13,743 nucleotides of DNA, from NCBI GenBank assembly GCA_001839685.1, contig MLAK01000856.1, forward strand, positions 1 through 13,743, written 5' to 3'. Source of the DNA: Tritrichomonas foetus. Lineage: Eukaryota; Parabasalia; Tritrichomonadida; Tritrichomonadidae. Of the stretch, positions 8,601 through 13,743 are shown piece by piece. Every line of letters begins with the position of its first letter. The stretch's first letter is position 1. The notes beneath the pieces were generated by a model. It made no database searches. It saw only the letters and a program-made list of their open reading frames with translations, and had not been told where the DNA came from. Position numbers and translations under genes: made by a program.

Positions 8601-9773
8601 AATCCAGATGAATTTATTTATAGTATTGATTCTGTAATGGAAGTTATTGGCACTCAACAACATCCAAGATGTCTCTATTTAAACACAACTAGAGGGGAAC
8701 ATTTGAAATATTTACTGAAAGGTAATGAAGATTTGAGAAATGACGAAAGATTAATGCAATTTTTCGCTTTATCAAACTCAATTTTCAAACAATCAAGAGA
8801 AACTAGACAAACCAACTCCCTCATTGTATGTTATGATGTAATACCAATCACAACATTATGTGGTCTAATTTCATGGGTAACAGGAGCCGACACTTTTCAT
8901 AAGATGGTTGTCGATGCTAGAAAACAAGCTGATGAAAACAAAGAAAAGGAACAGAAAGAATTAAAAAACAACACTCATAATACAGAATCAAAAGATGAAA
9001 ATAAAGTTGAGCAACACAATGAAGAACAAAACAATGAAAAGTACACTGTTATTAAAAATAAAGAAATCATGGAAAAAATGGTTAAATTGGAAAATCTTGA
9101 AAACGAGATAATTTCAAAATATGTCATTGATGAATTTACAATGATGACAAAATTACAAAAATATGAACTTTTTGAAATTGTTTCTGAAACATGCAAAGCA
9201 AACGAATTATTTAGAACAATGTGGGTTCTTTCACCTTGTGCCTCTGCATGGATGGAAAGAGTTATTCGATTTACATATACAACTGCAATAAATTCCATGG
9301 TTGGATACATCATTGGTCTTGGTGATCGACATCCATCCAATATTATGATTCAACGAGATACTGGTTCTGTTGTACATATTGATTTCGAAGAATCATTTGA
9401 ATCAACTCTTCATCGAAAAGAATTTCCAGAAAAAGTTCCATTTAGATTAACAAGAATGATTGAAAATGCTTTTGAAGGTGCAATGAATGAAGGAAAATTT
9501 CAAAAGATGTGTATCATGATAATGACTGTTTTACGTGAAAATCAAAGCATTTTACTTGCACAACTTGCTATTTTTATTCATGAACCCTTGTATGAAGCAG
9601 AAGTTGTTGCTAAAAGAATGCAAAATGCCATCGATAGAGTCGATGCCAAGTTACAAGGAATTGAAAGTGGTGATAAAACTTCAATCAAAGAACAAGTTTT
9701 GCATCTTATAAAAGAAGCAAAAGATCCAATTAATTATGTTCAGCATTATCCAGGATGGTGTCCATTTTGGTGA
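2691..9773 (+). CDS. TOR: Target of rapamycin (TOR) protein kinase
   Basis: A 2360-residue PIKK-family Ser/Thr kinase, the nutrient and growth-signalling kinase at the core of TOR complexes; fungal and animal TORs are about 2400-2550 residues. Residues 1 to about 1040 are helical HEAT-type repeats with an Asn-rich insert near 606-660. FAT runs from about 1050 to 1650; its SCW at 1084-1086 and GQWDKALEIY near 1205 resemble mTOR. An acidic insert (DEDDE at 1651-1655) lies where mTOR also has a disordered loop. The FRB region is about 1850-1940 (Ser1870 and Trp1927, equivalent to mTOR S2035 and W2101). The kinase domain starts at VPGRYNP (1966): ATP-site Lys2010 in LLKGNEDLRNDE, catalytic GDRHPSN with Asp2212, His2214 and Asn2217, then HIDFEESFE, where the usual DFG is DFE (2231-2233), then FPEKVPFRLTRM. 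A charged insert lies at about 2080-2130. FATC ends in YPGWCPFW, diagnostic of TOR rather than ATM, ATR or SMG1. It is a single exon. The identification is very secure; activity is inferred. Confidence 0.96.
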   Translation: MKRILKRNNSNFINPIKKIGCRIKCIIKKFKLQGFMIFSLFSLVDENNVSLESFSHWCHDIDYIFSQLNDKIAEFTDYDIKLFLDRFKDMSLNPKNSEKTRLVSMALIIKWNVISKDYFHEILTFIYSKISETNLIIVKICCHFLKSLNSVSKNYQLFRIPLNFVTVTLQNFKNNNESITNCLIILNIAKKVVPIDVSKVLLPNVHLLFEIMTKNDKSEDSFYSLKLMKFMNYYQNYNVQYYFNKSIEILQKEYSRNLLYYLYNLFTVLPAPFHSKNQQILDILMKYPKYISYKIIYLMLKTYKCNFSFPEFIPKLFYQKFHKILILILTSFSKFISPEPIMTYINGFDTENHICIFNSNQNTVKRKKVCIFEVYKALLNNFPNFQTNFLYPKTICIHYMITYKAYPTKFDYNFLKYYFSRLSLIDKNIPILLLFRDTIPDLKSFILSQIQMKGNNYVKELIIDYYSNEFKDILLPISFFDHNKMLRMKALQKLNQNDYFSVPAFLPLLNDRSFKIRRATIKVLSKYIPLNPLDLEPITYGYTKEILTLMSSTSNLQKLSKYATLIAKICKYLKSAASKCSSLIIDMFLTMANRDGNYYLTRFSFNNSNLNLEYNDKNVFSDNVNNNYNYQSNESVYLYNANNFDDNLNNSHTKNVSKNMKESYKLKVLLNSHEKYLYKIDIYLTKAIADLGNLVKERLVDVLNMFYLIFMNRKNNDKLLITCVKSLIELSTKIHNGMNIRLLCPQMLNPLSMIIMNTQHETLIVSILKLIGGSFDYIDVFQTQIASNFINSSSSNADNSYTNFVCKNLMNFIDEPSEALFKTITKVFESDFENAKKYVSNFLPMFLKGMMANKEIFEYTEVLIAACKIDIVLMFDEIVRIIIKNIEYPTCVRFCTCLCHYLKGNFNPSIITIYQSILNRLDEINFEYFKCAIKFCCFAILDSGQDFELLLYTIENLRLTKEQFINKFVKYLSIILTESYDHNFEFLKTRINLLVHSLNRKIIKMNSYQLTYKIKKLSNLKANKNDYFFKDLSFPSEKNSPKFINELTYKMITKSPSGSIRACSDIFTLFPDFIQNLFPFAFYSCWEKASNDDRNHFSQIVDRILAEHDNPNRIFYELIQYVDQCGIPMKINELRVASLSNSPQFSMYLLQKHYIMKDKNDHEITKQLMNVSSKMGHSSITKAYLENISHHLTNDEKAKWHINLGQWDKALEIYTNSNGSIEHIVPCLRNIGRAKEILNYEKEFLSLPKEQQNLLSDCFCWAYSVAKEVEKTEKIIESFEEDWTPMRYVSAVFFSLQQRKLERAEQLIEKGFKLMARNKNVFGCGDQNLLDNYFSTLQLFIESREVLNFLRLKRTDLSQMSQSWNNRIKGFKRDQIAWEKLINLRRIAIPIAPNMHFYTKIISALRKDGQFRLLDRVFGKYYDGRVDNLTLVQRCKILWEMDQKIEAIEALTILVELFGSDLTPIRFRRLIFSEKNYVFLQVLNSYLCDNLMPQGVVDMCLDYYQVKNLSSYLHSLRSQPIEVKRLWVSKLMDLFPDAYYLMQINYAKIQTHHQKSRIYSLYSSYLYRLYPDNIESMINVAKGFLTAAKFEPNNHQHWRNWGYANLRLYSLTRNNPFYITLVSEAYKAKQTKDVDKQAYLPPDAMPVYNSDEDDEISSSLQSEDSIDDDFTKNGDEKICDADVVGTEYGVTFNDMTFVNNDEGQKPVDMTNADIYAINTITGFLKANDLYHEGSLEYLCQVFSVLFMLNNSSTIPPHLYDDLLMLDTKDLISVLPQITAQIAHIDPYISNLVANLLSNFGNDYFQRLFFALNLYVHSSNKIKAKTAKEIIRPFINLNPVVAHEAQMFVDGMCRSAVTLFEHWVHTLENASNLRNNNKNGDANHLLRKLVLKEIEPCCELDRLFLSLFGEYIHQVKKLLIEGKEGEMWSLLSHLYRSMKNMVNKLSVILLTKVSEILASKRHFHLFVPGRYNPDEFIYSIDSVMEVIGTQQHPRCLYLNTTRGEHLKYLLKGNEDLRNDERLMQFFALSNSIFKQSRETRQTNSLIVCYDVIPITTLCGLISWVTGADTFHKMVVDARKQADENKEKEQKELKNNTHNTESKDENKVEQHNEEQNNEKYTVIKNKEIMEKMVKLENLENEIISKYVIDEFTMMTKLQKYELFEIVSETCKANELFRTMWVLSPCASAWMERVIRFTYTTAINSMVGYIIGLGDRHPSNIMIQRDTGSVVHIDFEESFESTLHRKEFPEKVPFRLTRMIENAFEGAMNEGKFQKMCIMIMTVLRENQSILLAQLAIFIHEPLYEAEVVAKRMQNAIDRVDAKLQGIESGDKTSIKEQVLHLIKEAKDPINYVQHYPGWCPFW

Positions 9774-9954
9774 TTTTTGATTTTATAGATTTGTTTGTAG
9801 ATAAAATAAATATATTATATAAATGTATTTTATTAATCATTGCTTTTTGATTTTTTTTTTCGCCAATTTATTTTTATTTAACTTACTTGTTTTATTTTTC
9901 TTTTTGTGATAAAGATATCATAAGTAAAAGTTTGTGTGACAATTATTTACAATT
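9774..9954. other. Convergent 3' intergenic region
   Basis: This 181-bp A/T-rich stretch lies between the TOR stop (plus) and the acyltransferase stop (minus). It must carry both 3' ends. I see no ORF or RNA gene in it. Confidence 0.7.
9801..9812 (+). terminator. Likely TOR polyadenylation signal (ATAAAATAAATA)
   Basis: AATAAA (9805-9810) and overlapping TAAA motifs lie about 30 nt after the TGA stop. Trichomonad mRNAs are reported to use a TAAA-type signal close to, or overlapping, the stop codon. TOR's own stop (TGAT) lacks it, so this is the nearest candidate. Confidence 0.45.
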
Positions 9955-11250
9955 TTACAGCTCTTTGCGAAGTTTTCCTTGGAACCTTCGAAGTTCATCA
10001 TAGGCTTGTTCCATGGTAACATCAACTGGTATATTTTTCATTCCATGAATCAAAGATTCACCTAATAGCTTGATTTCAAGATCATTTATGAATCTTGGTT
10101 GTTGAAGTCTTGTAGCGAGTGTATTTACGCCATATTTGTTCTTTGAAAATGCAAAAATGGTTGCAAAGGATGCAGACGAGCATTTCATGTTATATTGAAT
10201 CCAACAGTCAACAAGTGGTGGCTTCAAATCGAAACGACCGATATTTGAAACCTGTGCAGTTACACTTTTCCGATCAGCTGGTAAAGAAAATCCTTTTATT
10301 GTTGAATTCATGGCATAAAATAATGCATCATTATTATTTTTCTTTTTTTCATTCAATTTTTGTCTCAGTAATTTTCCAACTTCACGAATTGTTAGCCTTG
10401 AGACATCTTTATGACCAAGCCATAAACTTATATCCATGAAGTTGTTACATATTGTTTGATCAATTTTTTGATTTCCTTCATTTCTCATGAGACCTCGTAA
10501 ATCCAAACAAGTAGTACATCCAAAAGAATTAAAAAGAGATTTGTTTCCATCTAAGGCAATTAAAGAAAGTGGCCACATTGTCCAGTATGATTCAGATAAC
10601 CCAGTCTTACTTTTCATAAATTCGAACTCAGAAGCAGGATTTTCATAATTATGATATTTACAAGGTGATTCATCATCAGGAATTCTCGAACCAGTAAAAT
10701 CACTATAACGACAATATGTTATGTTACTAATTTCCTTATTAAATCCAGAAACATCAAACTCCTCAATCCCTTTAAGATTATGCTTTTGAAAATATTCATT
10801 TAATTCTCTTTCAAAGATAATTTCAGGGGTTTTAGGAAAACCATTTTTTTCAGTTTTATCATTTAAGTCTAATAATTTTTTATATAGATTCATATAGAAT
10901 CCACCATCAGCAATGATGTGGGAGGTATTTACTGCAACAATATTTTTGCCACATGCTATTGTTGATAATTCTTCATTATAATTTAAAGGAATAAATTCAT
11001 TCATATAATCAGCTGCTTGTTGAGCAGTTTTTATATTATCTGGTAATTGATGAAACTTTGTTTCTTTTGGGGAATGAATGAAACGATTATCCTCAATTCT
11101 TAATCGAAGTCCAATTAAATCGTTTTTGAGATTTTCGGCAATTAAAGGAACAACCGATGAATCAGAGGTCACAACAGCAAATTAATTATTTCCATTGGCT
11201 GCCAAAAACCACTTTTCTTGTGAGTTTAGCACACGATTTTCCCCAATCAT
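9955..11250 (-). CDS. Condensation/alcohol-acetyltransferase-like protein, interrupted by one in-frame TAA
   Basis: The original gene appears to start at ATG 11248-11250, ten nt below an initiator-like TCATT, and to span 431 codons. The first 22 codons encode MIGENRVLNSQEKWFLAANG plus two Asn, typical of the N-terminus of condensation-domain acyltransferases. A TAA at 11182-11184 then interrupts, and the same frame continues (FAVVTSDSS...) with no further stop for 408 codons. HIIADGG (His111, Asp115, Gly116 counting the stop as one position) is the HxxxDG active-site motif of the chloramphenicol-acetyltransferase-like fold, which transfers acyl groups from CoA or carrier thioesters; the substrate is unknown. 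As written, translation from the first downstream in-frame ATG (11002-11004) would give 349 residues that keep HxxxDG but lack the first strand and helices. A GTG at 11170-11172 is an unlikely start in a eukaryote. It may be a recent pseudogene, a null allele, a readthrough gene or a sequencing error. The stop TAAA overlaps a possible poly(A) signal. Confidence 0.75.
11182..11184 (-). other. Premature in-frame TAA in the acyltransferase gene
   Basis: Codon 23 from the ATG at 11250 reads TAA. The same frame is open and family-like on both sides: EKWFLAANG before it, FAVVTSDSS after it. A single base substitution would therefore explain it; a frameshift would not. No splice-site pair that would remove it in frame is visible. 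Confidence 0.8.
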
Positions 11251-11257
11251 TAAAAAT

Positions 11258-11262
11258 AATGA
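11258..11262 (-). promoter_or_regulatory. Initiator-like TCATT of the acyltransferase gene
   Basis: On the minus strand TCATT fits TCA(+1)YW, and the A (complement of 11260) lies about 10 nt before the ATG at 11250. This is the usual short trichomonad leader. It supports 11250, upstream of the stop, as the ancestral start. Confidence 0.55.
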
Positions 11263-11299
11263 TGTGTTTCTTTCTAGAGATGATCAAGAAAATGTGTAG

Positions 11300-11321
11300 A
11301 TTTGACCTATAAAGGTCAAAT
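11300..11321. repeat. Perfect 9-bp palindrome ATTTGACCT-ATAA-AGGTCAAAT
   Basis: Two perfect 9-bp arms around a 4-nt loop lie 50-72 bp upstream of the acyltransferase ATG at 11250. Another TTTGAC (11342-11347) and the palindrome GTCAA-AA-TTGAC (about 11361-11372) follow. The position just upstream of a promoter suggests an operator-like site for a dimeric DNA-binding protein. This is inference. Confidence 0.55.
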
Positions 11322-11827
11322 TCTTTCAGAAAAAGTTACAGATTTGACGGTTTAAAGTTAGTCAAAATTGACTGGTTTGTCTGGAATCGGGTCCGAAGTT
11401 CAAAAATGGTAAAGTTCCCAGCAAAGATAATCAATTTTCAATGGTGAAATTAATTCGGTTTATGGTGAAAATCATTGGCAATTAGAGAAAAAGAAATTTA
11501 ATTTAAATATTTGGTGCAAAAGAGCAGCAATGACATAATATTTGGAGAAATCTTAAATTACAACATTAAGAGTAAGTGTGGGCTAATTTTTGACTAACTG
11601 TGATCGACATTTCAAAAAAAAAAATGCTTTTTGAGTAAAGATGGAGAATATTCGTCTTTTGCCCAAGAAAATTTTGGATTTACCATTTTGTTCAATGCAA
11701 ATATCGATTTTATGTCAATATTGTGATAAGATTAGAATATTTTGACCATTATGACTTTGTAGGTTGGGGTAATAACATGAATATATAAGAGACGAGAATA
11801 AATCACGAAGATAAACTCTAACTAATC

Positions 11828-11848
11828 ATTATCAAGCAAAGTGATAAT
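11828..11848. repeat. 7-bp hairpin ATTATCA/TGATAAT
   Basis: A perfect 7-bp stem (11828-11834 with 11842-11848) surrounds a 7-nt loop in the intergenic DNA downstream of the EF-hand gene. A second small palindrome, CATCAA-ATTAA-TTGATG, follows at 11883-11899. In such AT-rich DNA, short stems can arise by chance. Confidence 0.3.
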
Positions 11849-12002
11849 TGACAATAAAATGGTTATATTTTCATAAAATTAACATCAAATTAATTGATGG
11901 ATAATTTTTTCACCAAAGCCACACTATATGATAGTTTTCTTTCTTTCAAAAAAGACTCAATAATAAAAATTATCATAAAAATAAAAAGCCTCTATTTTTT
12001 AA

Positions 12003-12470
12003 TTAGGTCAGAATTTGAATAATTTCTTGAAGCGATAAAGTTCCATCGTTGTCTGTGTCAAATTCTGCGATGAATTTGTCGACATCTGCGCTTGTAACTG
12101 GCTCAGTTGAGAAATAACTCACAAATTCGCGAATCTCATTGGCTTCGAGTCGTCCGCTGTTATCTGTGTCGAGGGTTTGGAAGAGCATAACAAAGAGTAT
12201 GTTTGGATCTTCTTCAACACGTTGGAGCAAATCGATAAATACCAAGAATTCGTCAAAAGACACTTTTCCGTCACCATCCTTATCGACGAGCTTCATAGCG
12301 AGTTTTGCGAATTCTTTCTCGAGATTGCATTCAACCATGAAATTTTCGATTTCTTCCTGGTCGAGGCGGCCGTTATGATCTTTGTCTATTGAATTGAAAG
12401 CTTCTCGGAGCTCTTCTTTTTCAGCTTCTGAGTATTGACGTGGTGTGAATTTGCGAGCCTTAATAGACAT
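12003..12470 (-). CDS. Four-EF-hand calcium-binding protein (calmodulin/centrin type)
   Basis: A 155-residue calcium sensor, close to the length of calmodulin (about 149) and shorter than most centrins (about 170). Four canonical 12-residue EF loops are visible: DKDHNGRLDQEE (29-40), DKDGDGKVSFDE (63-74), DTDNSGRLEANE (101-112) and DTDNDGTLSLQE (138-149). All keep Asp at position 1, Gly at 6 and Glu at 12, so all four should bind calcium. A basic N-terminal tail (KARKFTPRQY) precedes EEL-REAF, somewhat like centrin, but the sequence between and after the hands does not allow a firm choice among calmodulin-like, centrin-like and calcineurin-B-like proteins. The start is a clear ATG with a TCATT initiator 13 nt upstream. 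Its codons are visibly more GC-rich than those of TOR, which suggests high expression. It lies alone on its strand with its own promoter. Confidence 0.92.
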   Translation of the reverse strand: MSIKARKFTPRQYSEAEKEELREAFNSIDKDHNGRLDQEEIENFMVECNLEKEFAKLAMKLVDKDGDGKVSFDEFLVFIDLLQRVEEDPNILFVMLFQTLDTDNSGRLEANEIREFVSYFSTEPVTSADVDKFIAEFDTDNDGTLSLQEIIQILT

Positions 12471-12480
12471 TTATTTCGAA

Positions 12481-12485
12481 AATGA
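12481..12485 (-). promoter_or_regulatory. Initiator-like TCATT of the EF-hand gene
   Basis: TCATT on the minus strand places the +1 A about 13 nt before the ATG at 12470, the classic short trichomonad leader. Two TCACA motifs, which also fit TCAYW, lie a little further upstream and could be alternative starts. Confidence 0.55.
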
Positions 12486-12858
12486 GAATTGTGATGTGTG
12501 AATTCAAATTTTGTGTTGAATATGACAGTTATTTAAAATATTTTGTATGAAATTTGAATTAATATTTACTATTATTATTCAATCAAGCAAATCATTTGTA
12601 ATATATAACGGTTAATTACATGAAAAAGCGAACATTATTCACTTTTTCTGAATATTTATGGCAAAAGATATATAATTTCGATCATTCTTTGAATTGCTCA
12701 CAAAAATAAACTTGGCAGAAATTCAATTTCCGACGAGTGTCGTAATTGTGAGTTAAAGGTCAAATAAAGGCCAAAAGTGAAAAAACTACTGGGTTAATGT
12801 GATGTGAGCTTTGCTGTTCTTTGGGTTACTTCGCCTTGGAGGATGCGTGGTGCGTGAA

Positions 12859-13045
12859 CACAGTGAAGTGATTGCTAGAATTGGTTCAAGAGAATATATC
12901 TAGAATTCTATTTATTTATCTTTTCAGATTTCTATCGTGACTGAATTGTCGTTCTGATGAGCCATAACTGCTAATTTATGGTCACTTTAGTAACATGAAA
13001 ATAGATATATTCTATTGAACCAATTTTAGCAATCTCTCCGCCGTG
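12859..13045. repeat. 44-bp inverted repeat with 99-nt structured loop (candidate ncRNA or MITE-like element)
   Basis: Arms 12859-12902 and 13002-13045 pair at 38 Watson-Crick and 2 G-T positions out of 44. The inner 32 bp (12871-12902 with 13002-13033) has one wobble and one mismatch. The 99-nt loop holds further stems: TTTTCA/TGAAAA (12921-12926 with 12996-13001) and GTGAC/GTCAC (12937-12941 with 12981-12985). CATAA/TTATG (12963-12967 with 12976-12980) stacks directly on the latter. A CTGATGA box sits at 12954-12960 in the unpaired bulge. No target-site duplication is obvious at either end. It could be a structured RNA gene, a small non-autonomous transposon, or a source of double-stranded RNA. 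Strand and transcription are unknown. Confidence 0.7.
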
Positions 13046-13482
13046 GATATTTTTTCTTCAGATTTTTTTTCTTTTTACCGAATTAAATTATGTAAATAAT
13101 TCACAACATATCATAGAGTCTGAGTATGCATTATGCTATTCATTTCTTCAAAATCAAGGAGATATGATATCAAATCAATTTGTGTAACTCAATCAAAGAA
13201 AAAAATTCAATAATCATCATTTATTTCATTATATGCTGTTGGCTGTGATGAATGCTTGATGATCTCCCCTATTCTTATGTGATTTCGTCTTTGGGGAACT
13301 TGAGGCGAATTCTCTAAAACTTGGGCATATTAGAAATTCAGTACATTCATCCATTCGAATTTGCTTTTAGTGTAATATTCAGTTTTCATATCATCAACTT
13401 GTTATCAATTATCATTTTTTTTGATACTCCTTAAACCTTAGAAATAATAAATATTTTGGTACTCCCGGATAACCGCCGACGA

Positions 13483-13519
13483 TTTGAGAGATGCACTCAA
13501 AAAGTTCGGGTTTTTGAGT
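13483..13519. repeat. Two mutually exclusive hairpins sharing CTCAAA
   Basis: ACTCAAAAA (13495-13503) pairs perfectly with TTTTTGAGT (13511-13519) around a GTTCGGG loop. The same CTCAAA (13496-13501) can instead pair with TTTGAG at 13483-13488 around a 7-nt loop. A CCCG at about 13464-13467 could also reach CGGG in the loop. Long A and T runs follow. Whether it is transcribed is unknown. Confidence 0.5.
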
Positions 13520-13743
13520 TATTTTCAATTTTTTGTATGTATTTTTTCCTATGTATAGAAAAAAAAAATCGAAATTGAATGTAAAAAAAAAAAGTATTCA
13601 AATTTTTTAAAAAAGAAATTGAATTTTTCTCTTTCCTTTTTAAGGTTTATAAATGAATAAAGAAATTAATTATTGAATATATAAATGAAGAAATTTTGTA
13701 AATTCATGATGTAAGTTGTAAATTCATTCATTGTGTTGTCATT

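Larger units (their letters stand above)
11263..12002. other. Intergenic region with palindromes, no gene supported
   Basis: This stretch of about 740 bp lies between the acyltransferase promoter and the EF-hand gene's 3' end. No reading frame of useful length is visible on either strand. It holds the TTTGACC/GGTCAAA cluster (11300-11372), another TTTGACC at 11741-11747, and the hairpins ATTATCA...TGATAAT (11828-11848) and CATCAA-ATTAA-TTGATG (11883-11899). The right end carries A/T-rich 3' sequence of the EF-hand gene, with TAAA a few nt past its stop. Confidence 0.6.
12486..13743. other. Intergenic region upstream of the EF-hand gene
   Basis: About 1.26 kb without a supported protein gene. 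It contains AAAGGTCAAAT followed by AAAGGCCAAAA (12755-12776), a Myb-like TAACGG (12606-12611), the large inverted repeat at 12859-13045 and the alternative hairpins at 13483-13519. Local GC-richer patches near 12825-12870, 13260-13310 and 13460-13510 stand out from the surrounding poly-A/T DNA and are the likeliest places for small RNA genes. I recognise no tRNA, rRNA, spliceosomal snRNA, SRP or RNase P signature. Confidence 0.55.

Noticed and set aside
8975..9340. 121-codon minus-strand frame opposite the TOR kinase domain
   Set aside because: It lies opposite highly conserved kinase motifs and has Ser- and Phe-rich composition typical of antisense reading of an AT-rich gene.
11170..11172. 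GTG as the start codon of the acyltransferase
   Set aside because: GTG starts are not expected in a eukaryotic nuclear gene, and a better start with a promoter motif is visible in the same frame at 11250, beyond the TAA.
12139..12392. Plus-strand reading frames opposite the EF-hand gene
   Set aside because: They are antisense shadows of a gene with four clear calcium-binding loops. Their protein sequence shows no motif.
12878..12895. tRNA B-box-like GGTTCAA
   Set aside because: The bases on either side do not form a T-arm, there is no acceptor stem or anticodon arm, and the same sequence appears as part of the long inverted repeat.
12950..13005. Possible hammerhead ribozyme (CTGATGAG, a stem-loop, then GAAA)
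   Set aside because: After the stem formed by CCATAA/TTATGG there are about 15 extra bases before GAAA, whereas a hammerhead needs GAAA directly after stem II. The flanking stems also do not fit the fold.

Overview
The window looks like nuclear DNA of an intron-poor, AT-rich protist. A parabasalid (trichomonad) is the best fit, possibly Tritrichomonas, but the species is a guess. Three things point there: long uninterrupted eukaryotic genes, including a 7-kb TOR kinase in one exon; AT-rich, compact spacing; and TCAYW initiator-like motifs (TCATA or TCATT) only 3 to 13 nt upstream of the ATG of three genes, as described for Trichomonas core promoters. No bacterial operon, Shine-Dalgarno, phage or CRISPR features were seen.

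Layout. 1-791: intergenic DNA with a strong hairpin at the left edge. 792-2309 (minus): a Ser-Pro-rich coiled-coil protein. 2310-2690: a divergent promoter region. 2691-9773 (plus): TOR, a phosphatidylinositol-kinase-related protein kinase, with HEAT-type N-terminus, FAT, FRB, kinase and FATC regions and the diagnostic GWCPFW end. 9774-9954: a short convergent 3' region. 9955-11250 (minus): a condensation/alcohol-acetyltransferase-like protein with an HxxxDG motif, interrupted by a single in-frame TAA after codon 22. 11263-12002: intergenic DNA with palindromes. 12003-12470 (minus): a four-EF-hand calcium-binding protein of the calmodulin/centrin type. 12486-13743: intergenic DNA holding a near-perfect 44-bp inverted repeat around a 99-nt loop, and a pair of mutually exclusive hairpins.

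The genes do not form an obvious pathway; each appears to have its own promoter. The main points of interest are the nonsense codon in an otherwise intact acyltransferase whose original promoter and start codon can still be seen, the DFG-to-DFE change in an otherwise well-conserved TOR kinase domain, the structured 12859-13045 element that could be a small RNA gene or a MITE-like repeat, and a recurring intergenic TTTGACC motif. No wholly new multi-gene system could be supported.
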